From: Natrinema sp. SYSU A 869
GTDB lineage: Archaea > Halobacteriota > Halobacteria > Halobacteriales > Natrialbaceae
DNA length: 64,000 nucleotides
Direction: 5' to 3'
Assembly (NCBI RefSeq): GCF_019879105.1
Contig: NZ_CP082247.1
Location: 827,418-891,417, forward strand
Shown: positions 8,205 to 21,185 of the stretch, piece by piece
How positions within the stretch are numbered: the stretch's first letter is position 1
Layout: every line of letters starts with the position of its first letter
The notes under the pieces: model-generated
Databases searched by the model: none
What the model saw: only the letters and a program-made list of their open reading frames with translations
Told to the model about the DNA's origin: nothing
Translations under genes and position numbers: made by a program

Positions 8205-10400
8205 GTGGTACGAGATATCGAACCGCAGGGAAGTGGCAACGCGAGCGAACGCGACGTCGGTCCAACGTTCGACCGACGGACGATCCTCGGTCTGTTGGGT
8301 GCCGGCGGCCTCGCCGCGACGTACGGAAGCGGTGCGGCGCGGGCCGACGGTGGCCAACCCGCTCAGCAAAAGGGGGATTCGGGCCCGACGCGCAAGTGGA
8401 ATCAGGACATCGACGCACAGGAACACGACCTCTCGAATCTGGGTTCGCTCGAGGTCGATCACGTCTATACGGCGGCGCGGAACGCGGACGTGATCGTCTG
8501 GAAGGACGATGACGGCGTCTTCCACGCCGACGGCGCAGACGGCCACGTCGCGAGCGGTGAGGACGTAATCGAGGTCACCCAGGCAGCAGTCGACAGCCTG
8601 ACCGACAGCCGCGACTGGAAGGAGCGGGTTGCAGTGGTCTCGCCGAGTACCGTCGGACCGGTCGACGGAAGCGGCGACGTGCCGACCTACGAGGGGTCGA
8701 ACGACATCAAAGGGATCGAACTGCCCAGTTACACCGTACTGGACGTCCCTGCGACGATGCGCGTCGAAGACGAGGGCGATCAGGCGCTCGTCGTCCCGGT
8801 CGAGGCCCACGACGTCGAACACGTTGAAATCCCGAACTTACGGGTGGTCGGCAACCCCCGGTTCGGGTTGTTCCTCCGGAGCGTCCGGAACCTCCGACTC
8901 AGGAATGTGAGCGTCGAGATGACCGGCGAGAGCCCCCGCGGCGGCATCGGCGTCCGCATCGACGGCTTCGCCCACGGCCGCGGCGAGGACACCGTTCGCT
9001 GTACGGATATTCAGATCGACTCGGTGTACGTCGAGAACTCGGGCGGCCACGCATTCGAAACGTACGCGGTCGACCGAATCCAGGTCGGACAGGTCATCGC
9101 GAACGGCGTCGAGTCGGGCTGTGGCGTCCTGCTCAACGAGACTACCGACGCGACGGTCGGCTCGGTCGTCGGGAAAGAGATCGATCCCGGCGGCGGCTAC
9201 GCCGGTTTCCGCGTCGCCAACGGGACGCACGACGTCACCTGCGATCAGGTAGTCGTCCGGGGCGGTGCCCGCGGTATCTTCGGCGTTTCGGGATCACATA
9301 ACATCACCATCGGCGAGGTGAACATCTCCGAGATGCTCGGCGGCGTCTTCATCGAGGACAACCAGAACTTCACCATCGAGGGCGGCGTCGTCAAGAACTG
9401 CGATTGGGAGGCCGTGCGCATCCACTCGCGGTCTGACTTCCAGCACGATCCAACGAACGGCGTCACGATCGCGAACCTCCGCACCTACGACGATCGACCG
9501 GCGGACGAGCGCGAGCAGAGTTACGGCATCTACGTCTCCGGCGGACAGACCTCGAACGTCCGGATCATCGACTGCGACGTGCGCGGCGGCGGTACCGACC
9601 AGAACATCCGCGTCGACGCCGACGACACCGTTCTCCAGAACAACCACGGCGGCGGCCTCGCGAAGGGTACTGCCTCCCTCGAGTCCGGCACAGACCCCGC
9701 CGCGACCGTCGAGGGCGTCAGCCCGTTCGGCTACCAGCAACCGTCGCTCCGGGCCGATCCCGTCGAAGCGGCGGGCGTGACGTTCGCCTACGATCACTAT
9801 TTCCTCTGGAACGCTGACACGGAGGCGTGGGATCTCCACTTCGAGTGGAAGCGCGACCCCGGCCAGGACGTGGACGTCCAGTACGTCGTCGACAATCCGC
9901 GAGCGAACCTCGGGACTCACGAGTCGATGGACGACGGGGGAGAGTTGACGGAACTCGAGGCGGGGACCTACCGGCTCACCTCGGCGCTCAACGACGACGA
10001 CATCGTGATGAGCGTCGACGGCGACCTCGCCGACAGCGCAAACGTCTACAACGACACCTGGGGCGAGGCGAACGGCCAGGTGTGGGACGTCACGGAACTC
10101 GAGGACGGCGTCTTCCGCATCAGTCCGACCGACGCCGACGGGCTCGCGCTCGAGACGGCCGACGGCGGGACCGATACCGGCACGAACCTCGAACTCGGCG
10201 CGTGGGAGGAGGCCGACCACCAGAAGTTCGAGGCTAACCCGGTCGCGCCGGACCGCTACTCGCTCGAGCCGACTCACGCGGACGACCTCGCGGTCGACGT
10301 CTGGGAGACGGATCCCGATCCGGGCGCCGATCTGCGCCACTGGAACGTAACGAACGGGAGCAACCAGCTCTGGTCGTTCCAGGACCCCCAAGACGGATAG
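8205..10400 (+). CDS. Tat-exported beta-helix protein with C-terminal ricin-type lectin domain
   Basis: Predicted secreted 731-residue protein. Residues 1-50 carry a twin-arginine signal (DRRTILGLLGAGGLAATYG). Residues about 90-480 are a parallel beta-helix paralogous to the protein at 1921, with shared LPSYTV, GNPRFG and GGYAGFR blocks. Residues about 600-731 are a beta-trefoil ricin-like domain with QxW-type signatures (GQVWDV, NQLWSF) and repeated LALETADGGTDTGTNLEL-like subdomains, which would bind carbohydrate. The likely role is cell-surface attack on a pectic polymer anchored by the lectin tail. The start is a GTG placed about 30 nt downstream of a TATA-like sequence. Catalytic residues were not identified. 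Confidence 0.75.
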   Translation: MVRDIEPQGSGNASERDVGPTFDRRTILGLLGAGGLAATYGSGAARADGGQPAQQKGDSGPTRKWNQDIDAQEHDLSNLGSLEVDHVYTAARNADVIVWKDDDGVFHADGADGHVASGEDVIEVTQAAVDSLTDSRDWKERVAVVSPSTVGPVDGSGDVPTYEGSNDIKGIELPSYTVLDVPATMRVEDEGDQALVVPVEAHDVEHVEIPNLRVVGNPRFGLFLRSVRNLRLRNVSVEMTGESPRGGIGVRIDGFAHGRGEDTVRCTDIQIDSVYVENSGGHAFETYAVDRIQVGQVIANGVESGCGVLLNETTDATVGSVVGKEIDPGGGYAGFRVANGTHDVTCDQVVVRGGARGIFGVSGSHNITIGEVNISEMLGGVFIEDNQNFTIEGGVVKNCDWEAVRIHSRSDFQHDPTNGVTIANLRTYDDRPADEREQSYGIYVSGGQTSNVRIIDCDVRGGGTDQNIRVDADDTVLQNNHGGGLAKGTASLESGTDPAATVEGVSPFGYQQPSLRADPVEAAGVTFAYDHYFLWNADTEAWDLHFEWKRDPGQDVDVQYVVDNPRANLGTHESMDDGGELTELEAGTYRLTSALNDDDIVMSVDGDLADSANVYNDTWGEANGQVWDVTELEDGVFRISPTDADGLALETADGGTDTGTNLELGAWEEADHQKFEANPVAPDRYSLEPTHADDLAVDVWETDPDPGADLRHWNVTNGSNQLWSFQDPQDG

Positions 10401-10890
10401 CTGCGGTCCGTTTCGGCTCGAAAACGTTCCTCCGTTCGATTCGATCAGCGGCCGACTGTGAGACGGCGAGACTTTGTAGCAATCCAAATCTTGATACTCG
10501 TCCACAGAGTAGGTCGATTCGCGCACCGAAACGTGCGCTACAAACGGAATAGCCTCTGGCAAGTCTATTCACAGACATCTCCCTCTGTGGAGTATCACCC
10601 ACCAGAGGGAGAGATTTCGAGACGACCGAGACGATCGGACCGCTGTGTCCGCGAGTGAACGGTGTACGGCGCGAAGCGGTCGAGAATCCCAGCGCGATGC
10701 TCGAGCCCAGCGGAACTGCTTCGTACTTCTGAGGACGCCGCGGGAAGGCAAATAGCCTGGAATAGTGATCCCGCGAACCATTCGAATAGTGCGAGACCTC
10801 CGGTGATAGTCGCCCCTCACTCGTACTGCCGGCCGGACCGGTTCCCGTCGACTGTTCGCGGCGAGAAACCGCTTTCAGGCGACAGGGCTG
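10401..10890. other. Convergent intergenic region, no gene
   Basis: 490 nt between the convergent beta-helix/ricin gene and the PL22 gene. No plausible CDS was recognised in any frame. The only clear structure is the hairpin at 10579-10611. Confidence 0.6.
10579..10611. terminator. Strong hairpin between convergent genes
   Basis: CTCCCTCTGTGG (10579-10590) pairs with CCACCAGAGGGAG (10599-10611), with one bulged base, across an 8-nt loop. It lies in the spacer of two convergent genes and could limit transcription from both sides. It lacks a long T-run and stands about 180 nt from the nearest stop, so the terminator role is tentative. Confidence 0.35.
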
Positions 10891-12069
10891 TTAGCTCTCT
10901 CTCCCGTCGAACGTTGGTAGGTCACCGAGATCGTCGGGTATCTCGACGACATAAACGTCGCTGCCGGTGCCGCCCCGGCTGCTGTCGAAGACGACGTAGT
11001 TCCCGTCCGGACTCAGCCTCGAGTGGGGGTGAACGTCGCCGTCACCGCTCCAACCGTGGGACGCCAGTTTTCGCGGCATTCGGTACTCGTCGGCGCCGTC
11101 GTCCCACTCCCAGAGCAGGTCGAAGGGAGCCCCGCGGTACGTGCCGTCCCCGACGGCCAGGTCGCGGGTATTGCTGTGGAAGTGTGTGTAGATGTCCGGC
11201 GCCGGCCACTCGCGCCGCTCCGTGCCGTCATACCGAACGTGGCCGAAGAACGGGTCCGGGTCGTCGCGGCTGCCCCGCCAGCCGTGGTAGCCGATCGTCT
11301 CGCCGTCGGCGAGCCAGTACTCGTGGCCGACGGCCTCGTCTTCGTCGGTCCGCCGGACGAGCCACGTCTCGTCCGTCTCGAGGTTCAGCGCCCGGATCCG
11401 GTCGACGTCCTCCCAGGTTCCCTCCTCGCAGTACGTGACGAGTTCGGGCCGGGTCGGCGACGCGTTGACGTGATTGAGCCACCGATCCTCCTCGACGTGG
11501 ACCGTCGGCTCGTCGCCGGAGAGCGGAACCGAGATTACCTTTGAGTGGGGGCCAGCGTCCATTCGGTCAGCGATCCACTGCTCGCGGTCGTCCGACCGCC
11601 CCTCGATGTCGAGCACCTCCGAGAGAGCCACGACGGCCCGCGCTCCGTCGGCCGTCCCCGCGGCGATGCTCCCTGTGTAACCGTCGGGGCGTTCGTACAG
11701 CGGCGTCACCTCGAGGGACTCGAGATCGAGCACGACGAGCCGGTCATCGCACCAGAACAGCGCCGTCGGTTCGGTCGCGACGCGGGTGACGCCGCCGATC
11801 TCGGCCGGAAGGTCGGTCAGCTGCGTTATCCCGCCGGACTCGAGCGCGATTGAGTAGAGTTGCTGCGTCCCGTCGCGGTCCGAGCGAACGAGCAGCTGGC
11901 GGCCGTCGTCGTACCACCCCGGTTCGGTGAAGTACAGGTGTCGGCTATCGGCACCGGGATCGCTCGTCAACCGCGTGACTTGTGCGCCGGTCTCCGGATC
12001 GGTGAATCGTTCGCGCTCCGGTGGTAACGTCCGGCCGGCGTTTGGCCCTTGTCGTAACTCGTCTCCCAT
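10891..12069 (-). CDS. PL22 oligogalacturonate lyase-like protein
   Basis: Predicted cytoplasmic lyase that cleaves short (unsaturated) galacturonides by beta-elimination, feeding the KDG branch. The 392-residue sequence is a seven-bladed beta-propeller with the PL22 blocks: GADSRHLYFTEPGWYDDGRQLLVRSDRDG near the N-terminus, then HVNASPTRPELVTYCEEG, VGHEYW, GYHGW, HFHSNTRDL and HPHSRLSPDGNYVVFDSSR, which supply the conserved His ligands of the catalytic manganese. Length equals the family norm. It ends an apparent two-gene operon, 64 nt downstream of the DUF2264 gene. Family members also include rhamnogalacturonan-type oligomer lyases, so the exact substrate is not settled. Confidence 0.85.
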   Translation of the reverse strand: MGDELRQGPNAGRTLPPERERFTDPETGAQVTRLTSDPGADSRHLYFTEPGWYDDGRQLLVRSDRDGTQQLYSIALESGGITQLTDLPAEIGGVTRVATEPTALFWCDDRLVVLDLESLEVTPLYERPDGYTGSIAAGTADGARAVVALSEVLDIEGRSDDREQWIADRMDAGPHSKVISVPLSGDEPTVHVEEDRWLNHVNASPTRPELVTYCEEGTWEDVDRIRALNLETDETWLVRRTDEDEAVGHEYWLADGETIGYHGWRGSRDDPDPFFGHVRYDGTERREWPAPDIYTHFHSNTRDLAVGDGTYRGAPFDLLWEWDDGADEYRMPRKLASHGWSGDGDVHPHSRLSPDGNYVVFDSSRGGTGSDVYVVEIPDDLGDLPTFDGRES

Positions 12070-12133
12070 CTGGCTCGAGAAACGCCGTCAACACGCAAAA
12101 AGATACGCGACGGTGCGGTCGACTCGAGTCCGG

Positions 12134-13996
12134 CTACTCGGTCCCGCCAGTCCCCGAAATCTCGCCGGGTCGGCACTCGAGGATGCGGTCGCCATCGGCC
12201 GTCTCGATCGCGATGCGGTCGTCGCCGTCGGCCGTCACGAGTTCCGGCGTCCGATCGAAATCGACCGGTCCCTCGGGCGTCGCTCGGACGGCAGTGACCA
12301 GCCAGTGTTCACCGGCGTCGTATCGGTTCCGGAGCGTCGGGACGACCGTGCGCGGGTGCATGAGATTCGTATTCGGTTCCTCCGGGACGATCTCCGGCCG
12401 TCGATCGCCGCGCAGGTCGGTGATGAGACTCGTCCCGTTCGGATACGCGGCGCGGGCGGTCGCTCCCTCGGTCTCGTGGGAGAACCGCGTCGGGTCGTCG
12501 TCGCCCGTCCGATCGAGCGCGAATCCGCCCTCCTCGCTGTGAAGGGGTCGCGACGTCTCGAGGCGGTGGACCCGGACGTGCCAGGGAAGCGCCGGCGCCA
12601 GCCAGGTTTCGACGCGCACGTCGTCCCACGGGGTCCACAGCGATTTGAGGGTCGTCCCGTCGGCTTCGGTCGCGGTGACCGACTCGGGGGCGGGGGCCTT
12701 GTACTGGTCGCCGTCCGGGCTGAGCGCGAGCGAGCTATCGTGTCCCGCCTCCCCGAGGCCCGCGTTCTGCCCGGCCATAGAGAACCCGAAGGTCGCGGAG
12801 TAGGCGAACTTCCCGTACTTCTCCGGCCCGTAGATGCTGTCCTGGGCGAGCGAGAGCGCGAACAGGTGCTCGTCGTCCCGGCAGATGACCTTCCTGGGCT
12901 CAGACTGGACGACTGTCTCGGGTCGGTCGGGAAGCGGCTCCTCGTCGGCCTGCCAGAACGGGTGCGTCGGCTCGAGCGCGAGCGGCAGGAACGCCTTCGT
13001 CGCCCAGTACGGCGAGTTCGGCGAGTTGTACACCTCCGACGTCTTCAGCGTCGGATACCGGTATCCGACCGACAGCAGGCCGCCGTCCGTGAAGATCGGC
13101 TGGTTCAGCCACCAGCGGACGTTCCGCGCCCAGAGCCCTCTGATGACGCCCCACGGGAGCGGGTTCAGGTCCGCGAACGCGAGCGCGCCCCAGAACCCGG
13201 CCTGCGCGAAGCGGTAGGTGAGGCTCCGTCCGTAGGGGAGCGCGCGTCCCTCGTCGTCGAACCAGTGGACGTGACTGGTCGCGAACTCGGCGGCCCGCTC
13301 GCGAAACCGACCGGCCCGCTCCGGATCCTCGTCGCCGCAGACGGCGGCGTAGACGAGCCCGTAGAAGTGCATCGCCCACGGAAGGTAATAATCGATCGGG
13401 CTCCCATCCCCCGCCGGGCCGTCGGTGTACCAGCCGTCTCCCTGATAGAAAGACTCGAGGCGATCGAGCGACGCCTGTGTGCGCTTCCAGTCGTGGGTCG
13501 CACCAACCGATCGGAGGCCCATATTGACCATGACCCGGAAGAACAGCCAGTTGCAATCGTGGAGTTCGGCGTCATTGATCTGGTTCAGCCATCGGACGAG
13601 CCGTTCCCGCTCCGGTTCGGAGAGTGGGTCCCAGATGCGTTCGGGAGTCAGCGCGAGTCCAAGACCGATCGCGGCCATCTCGACGTGTTTCTGGGAGCCG
13701 TCGCCCGCCTCGCCCCAGTACTCGTCGTGAGCCGGGTCCGTGCCGTTGACGAGTCCGCGTCGAACGAGGTCCCACCGATCGGACGTCGAGTGGACGCTCA
13801 GCGGAACGAGACCCCACAGCGGTCTCGCGAACCCCTCGAGTTCGGCGGCGACGGCGGGAAAGTGAGCACCGGCCGCCGTCGGCCGCACTCGCGCGCCGCC
13901 AGGGCTGGCGTGATCGTACAACGGGTCGACGAGCCCCTCGACGGCTCGTTGGAAATCGGTTCGTGTCCGAAGCGGATTCTCTGCGATCGGATTCAT
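12134..13996 (-). CDS. DUF2264 family protein (putative GH154-type uronidase)
   Basis: A 620-residue protein recognised as DUF2264 from its N-terminal NPLRTRTDFQRAVEGLVDPL, the alpha-toroid core (YWGEAGDGSQKHVEMAAIG, LHDCNWLFFRVMVNMGLR, GDGWYTDGPAGDGSPIDYY, FARSLTYR-like YGRSLTYRFAQAGFW) and a C-terminal beta-rich part. This family sits in polysaccharide utilisation loci and has been linked to glycoside hydrolase family 154 (beta-glucuronidase); I recall that link rather than having verified it. No signal peptide. It is the first gene of the operon with PL22 and is divergent from the GH2 gene at 14112. A role in trimming uronate side chains is inference. Confidence 0.7.
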   Translation of the reverse strand: MNPIAENPLRTRTDFQRAVEGLVDPLYDHASPGGARVRPTAAGAHFPAVAAELEGFARPLWGLVPLSVHSTSDRWDLVRRGLVNGTDPAHDEYWGEAGDGSQKHVEMAAIGLGLALTPERIWDPLSEPERERLVRWLNQINDAELHDCNWLFFRVMVNMGLRSVGATHDWKRTQASLDRLESFYQGDGWYTDGPAGDGSPIDYYLPWAMHFYGLVYAAVCGDEDPERAGRFRERAAEFATSHVHWFDDEGRALPYGRSLTYRFAQAGFWGALAFADLNPLPWGVIRGLWARNVRWWLNQPIFTDGGLLSVGYRYPTLKTSEVYNSPNSPYWATKAFLPLALEPTHPFWQADEEPLPDRPETVVQSEPRKVICRDDEHLFALSLAQDSIYGPEKYGKFAYSATFGFSMAGQNAGLGEAGHDSSLALSPDGDQYKAPAPESVTATEADGTTLKSLWTPWDDVRVETWLAPALPWHVRVHRLETSRPLHSEEGGFALDRTGDDDPTRFSHETEGATARAAYPNGTSLITDLRGDRRPEIVPEEPNTNLMHPRTVVPTLRNRYDAGEHWLVTAVRATPEGPVDFDRTPELVTADGDDRIAIETADGDRILECRPGEISGTGGTE

Positions 13997-14090
13997 ACTC
14001 GATAATACTGTACTAATGGGAAAACGTTTGCTCCGATCGGGTCCCCACCTTCTGAGCCATCGATCGCCTGCGCCCGAGGATTAATGATAA

Positions 14091-17302
<3,212 letters not shown>

Positions 17303-17423
17303 CGAGCGACGAGCCGTGTGGTTCGGTGCCTATCGGTTTCGGTGTAAGGAACAACGGTGTGGATCGCTGCCCACCTGATGGAACGGTGGTTTTATGCCTC
17401 GATGTGACGCACTGTGCGTCAAC

Positions 17424-18632
17424 ATGTCACGCACGCCGACCACGCTGGAAGCAGCGACTGCGGATCACGGGCTTCCGGATCGCTACACTGAACGGTCGAC
17501 AGTCGACCGAGCGGAGTTGAATGAGGCGTTGTCGGCCGCTATCAATCGTATCGACGATTCCCTCGAGGAGTTCTACGATCGGTTTCCGAGCCCCTCGAGC
17601 CAGGGACTCACCTACACGGCGACGGACAACATAGACGGGTGGACCGCATCCTTCTGGACGGGGTTGTGCTGGCTCGCGTACGAGGTCACCGGGGAACGAC
17701 GCTTTCGGGATGCCGCCGAGACCCAGCTAGAAACGTTCCAGCGGCGGTTAGCAAACGGCGATGTCGGCACCCACGACCTCGGCTTTCTCTATACGCTGTC
17801 AGCGGTCGCCGGTCACCGCCTCATCGGAAACGAACGGTACCGATCGATGGCGCTCTCAGCCGCGGATCTCCTCGTCGATCGGTTTCTGGAAGCGCCCGGG
17901 CTCATTCAGGCTTGGGGCGACCACGAGGCTACCGACGACTCTTGGGAACTGGGTCGAATGATCGTCGACACCATGATGAATCTCCCGCTGTTGTTCTGGG
18001 CGAGCGAGGAAACGGGAGAGTCGCGGTACGCCGCGATTGCGGAGACGCACGCTCGGACGAACGCCCAGCACATCGTCCGGCCCGATGGGTCGACCTACCA
18101 CACGTTCAAGTGTGACGTCGAGAGCGGGACGCCGATCGGCGGTGAAACGGCCCAGGGGTACGACGCGGACTCCTGTTGGTCGCGGGGACAGACCTGGGCG
18201 ATATACGGGTACGCGATCGCGGCCGATTACGCCGACGAGGGAGCGTACGCACAGCTCTCGGCAAAGCTCGCTAATTACTATCTCTCGCACCTCGAGGACG
18301 ACAGCGTCCCCCGGTGGGACTTCGACGCGCCAGCCGAGCGAGATATCCGCGATACCTCGGCCGCTGCGATCGCAGCCTGCGGCCTCGATGAACTCGCCCG
18401 ACAACTGCCGCTCGCGGACGACCGCGTTCGCGGCTACCGGAACGCTGCCTGCACGACACTCGGTAGTCTCGCGGAGAACTATTCGACGGCGGGGCTGGAT
18501 TCGAACGGGCTGCTCACAGATGGGGCCTACGACACGTCGGACGGCGACTACGATGAGTGTTGCATCTGGGGCGATTACTTCTACGTCGAGGGGCTCGTCC
18601 GAGCGACCGAGCACTGGTCCCGATACTGGTGA
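17424..18632 (+). CDS. GH88 unsaturated glucuronyl hydrolase
   Basis: Predicted cytoplasmic enzyme that hydrates the 4,5-unsaturated uronate left on the non-reducing end by polysaccharide lyases, the step after PL11/PL22 cleavage. The 402-residue (alpha/alpha)6 barrel shows the family blocks WTASFWTGLCWLAYE, THDLGFLY, QAWGDHE, GETAQGYDADSCWSRGQTW and ECCIWGDYFYVEGL. It resembles GH88 more than GH105 by length and these motifs. ATG 17424 is preferred to 17394 because it precedes the first family-like residues. It follows the GH2 gene on the same strand after 121 nt. The product, a 5-keto-uronate, would pass to the KDG enzymes nearby. Confidence 0.85.
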   Translation: MSRTPTTLEAATADHGLPDRYTERSTVDRAELNEALSAAINRIDDSLEEFYDRFPSPSSQGLTYTATDNIDGWTASFWTGLCWLAYEVTGERRFRDAAETQLETFQRRLANGDVGTHDLGFLYTLSAVAGHRLIGNERYRSMALSAADLLVDRFLEAPGLIQAWGDHEATDDSWELGRMIVDTMMNLPLLFWASEETGESRYAAIAETHARTNAQHIVRPDGSTYHTFKCDVESGTPIGGETAQGYDADSCWSRGQTWAIYGYAIAADYADEGAYAQLSAKLANYYLSHLEDDSVPRWDFDAPAERDIRDTSAAAIAACGLDELARQLPLADDRVRGYRNAACTTLGSLAENYSTAGLDSNGLLTDGAYDTSDGDYDECCIWGDYFYVEGLVRATEHWSRYW

Positions 18633-18775
18633 GTTCGTCCGGCCATCCGCGGACCCATCGAGGTCGACCGTAGTGGTTGTCGTGAGATTTCCCCTTCGCA
18701 GAAAGAGAGAGAGACCAGCTCTCAGCGGATGATACGGACAATACACTTATTTGGGTGACTAATCAAAACGATGGC

Positions 18776-19240
18776 ATGGACAACGCACTTGTTGTCATTG
18801 ACGACACTGATACGCATCGGACGTTGCTCGAGGAAGCCGGGAAGCTATCCCACGATACCGGCGCAAAACTGACCGTGCTCGCGTGGATAACGCCGGACCA
18901 GGTTGACGAGACGGCGGCGAGCCTAGAAGTGATCGAACAGGTCGAGGGAACGTCGTACGGCGAACCCGATTCGAACTCTGCAGCACAGCAGTTCGCACAA
19001 CAGTTTGCGGATGACGTCTTCGAGTCGGTCGACGATTCGATCGACTTCACTCCCGAGGGAATCGTCGTCGAGGACGACGAACGCGCCGACGAGATTATTG
19101 CCGCTGCGGAGCGCCTCGAGTGTGACCACATCTTCATCGTCGGCCGACGGCGGTCGCCGACCGGGAAGGCGCTGTTCGGCGACGTCGCTCAGCGCATCCT
19201 GCTCAACTTCGACGGCACCGTGACGCTCAAAATGGACTGA
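18776..19240 (+). CDS. Universal stress protein (UspA family)
   Basis: A 154-residue single-domain Usp with the N-terminal MDNALVVIDDTDTHRTLLEEAG strand-helix, a middle GIVVEDDERADEIIAAAE segment and the C-terminal phosphate-binding stretch DHIFIVGRRRSPTGKALFGDVAQRIL, in which the canonical G-2x-G-9x-G(S/T) is only partly kept. ATG 18776 fits the family start better than the GTG at 18755. It probably has a general stress or nucleotide-sensing role and no specific link to pectin; it sits between the GH88 gene and the minus-strand isomerase operon. Confidence 0.8.
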   Translation: MDNALVVIDDTDTHRTLLEEAGKLSHDTGAKLTVLAWITPDQVDETAASLEVIEQVEGTSYGEPDSNSAAQQFAQQFADDVFESVDDSIDFTPEGIVVEDDERADEIIAAAERLECDHIFIVGRRRSPTGKALFGDVAQRILLNFDGTVTLKMD

Positions 19241-19276
19241 ACCAAGTGACGTCGAACTCGTCGGCGTCCACTCCCG

Positions 19277-20032
19277 TCAACGCCAGTTCAACACTGTGGC
19301 CATCGCCTCGTCGGCATCGCCGATCGGCGAGAACTCGCAGCCGACGTAGCCGTTGTAGTCCGTCTCATCGATCGCCGCGAAGATGCTCTCGTAGTCGAGT
19401 TCACCGGTACCGGGCTCGTGTCGTCCGGGAACGGCAGCCACGTGGACGTGGCCGATACGGTCGATATTCGCCGTAATGTTTCGGATGACGTCGCCCTCAG
19501 TGATTTGCTGGTGATAGACGTCGTACAGCAACCGGACGTTCGGCGAATCGACCTCGTCGATAATCTCGTACCCCTCCTCGGACGTCTCGAGGTAGTAATC
19601 GGGGTGATCGACCGCCGTATTCAGCGGCTCCAAAACGATCGTCACGTTCGCTGCTTCGGCGTCGGGCGCGACCCGCGAAAGGACATCGACGATGGCGTCG
19701 TGCTGGGTCGCCCGATCCACCCCCTCCTGATCCGGACCGGTTGTCGCGATGAGCGATGGAATACCGAGGTCGGCCGCCGTTTCGATCGACTCACGGATGG
19801 TCTCGACGGCGGCGTCAGCCGCGTCGGAATCGGTAAGCGTACCACCCGCGACGCAGCCGATAATCGGGATCTCTGCATCCGCCGCGGCGCTCTCGATCCG
19901 CTCGAGATCCTTCTCGCGCCAGTCCCAAAATTCGACCGCGTCGGCCCCGGCCTCAGCGGCCCGCGAGATCCGCTCGTGAAACGGCTCGTCGTCGTATACC
20001 ATCTCCACGCAGACGGAGATTTCGGCATTCAC
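19277..20032 (-). CDS. Hydroxypyruvate isomerase-like / sugar epimerase TIM barrel
   Basis: A 251-residue xylose-isomerase-like TIM barrel closest to the hydroxypyruvate isomerase family: N-terminal ISVCVEMVYDDEPFHERI, GADAVEFWDW, IVLEPLN (metal-binding Glu), LLYDVYHQQ (Asp and His), HVHVAAVPGRHEPGTGELDY and GYVGCEFSP. The metal ligands are all present. It overlaps the Gfo/Idh/MocA gene by 4 nt, so the two form one transcript. Similar pairs act in ketose or inositol-type interconversions. In this island it may isomerise a keto-uronate or aldose product, but the substrate cannot be read from sequence. Confidence 0.75.
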   Translation of the reverse strand: MNAEISVCVEMVYDDEPFHERISRAAEAGADAVEFWDWREKDLERIESAAADAEIPIIGCVAGGTLTDSDAADAAVETIRESIETAADLGIPSLIATTGPDQEGVDRATQHDAIVDVLSRVAPDAEAANVTIVLEPLNTAVDHPDYYLETSEEGYEIIDEVDSPNVRLLYDVYHQQITEGDVIRNITANIDRIGHVHVAAVPGRHEPGTGELDYESIFAAIDETDYNGYVGCEFSPIGDADEAMATVLNWR

Positions 20033-21137
20033 TCGTCCTCCGTCATCGGGGCGAGAGACAGGTCTCCGGAGTCGACCATCGCTTCGAGCGGGTTATCGTC
20101 GATAGTCAGCGGGAGATCGACCCGGCCGCGTCGGCGAGCGGACTCCCACGTGGCGAAGATCAACTCGGTCGCGTTCAGTGCGTTCGCCGCGCCGAGTTCC
20201 GGTTCCTCGTCCATCTCGAGGCAGCGAACGTTGTCGGCGATCGCGCGGTCGATGAACTCCCAACTGTGCAGGCCGTCCTCGGTCTCGATCGGCTCCCACT
20301 CCTCGTCGCCGGCACGGCGGATTCGGAGCGTCGGGAGATCCTCGTCGCCCTCACCGGATGGGCCGAGTTCAATCGTGCCGTGAGTACCGATCAGCCGATT
20401 GTGACAGCCGACAGCGCTCGTCGGACCGTCATCGTCGGCGCTGTCGCTCGTCCCGAGACCACTGACACCGTTCTCGTACTCCCAGAGAACGACAGCCTGA
20501 TTCTCGTTGTGCGCACCGAAGAGGATGTTCTCCTCACTGTATTCGATCTGGCCCAGCGCCCAGTCGGCAGCGACCTCGTCATTGAAGTAGTTACAGAGGT
20601 CGAAGGAGTGCGATCCGTAATCGAAGATGCCGACCGGTGCAGCGAACTCGATCCGCTCGAGATCGCCGATTTCACCGTCGTCGAGCAACTCCTTTGCCGT
20701 CCTGACCGCGTCACTGAACCGCCGCTGGTGGTTGAACGTCAACTGGACGCCGTGGCGGTTCGCTTCCTGTACCATCATGCGTGCCCCACCGTAGCTGTCG
20801 GCCATCGGCTTCTCGCAGTGGATCGCCTCGACGACTCCCGACCGGATACAGTCGATCGCGATCGTGTCGTGGGCCGCCGGTGGGACACACAGCGAGACGA
20901 TGTCAGGTTCGACCGTCTCGAGCAGTTCGTCGTACTCCTCGAAGACGTTTCGGCGGCGATCTCGAACTCGTCGGCGAACGCCGCGGCGTTCTCGGGAACG
21001 ATATCCGCACACGCGACGAGATCGCATTCGGGGTGGTTCTCGTAGGCTGTGGCGTGGTGATACGCCATCGCGTACCCATCTCGGTTGGGACTGTCCGGTT
21101 CCGCGCCGGTACCGATCACGGCAACTCGGTGAGACAT
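20029..21137 (-). pseudogene. Gfo/Idh/MocA oxidoreductase, frameshifted by one missing base
   Basis: Predicted NAD(P)-dependent sugar or uronate dehydrogenase. The N-terminal part (MSHRVAVIGTGAEPD, CDLVACADIVPENAAAFADEFEIAAE) is in one frame. The rest, from NVFEEYDELLETVEPDIVSLCVPPAAH through the HCEKPMADSYGGARMM block with the EKP lysine to the C-terminal domain, is in another. Adding one A to the AAA run (TTT at 20948-20950 on the plus strand) joins them as IAAENVFEEYDELL in a 369-residue protein of normal length. A TATA box (ATATAATAG reversed, 21161-21169) stands about 26 nt before the ATG, so transcription is nearly leaderless. It heads the operon with the isomerase. Confidence 0.8.
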
Positions 21138-21185
21138 ACGGTTCGGTTCCAGTGAGTGAAATATAATAGTTGTCACTGTTAAACC

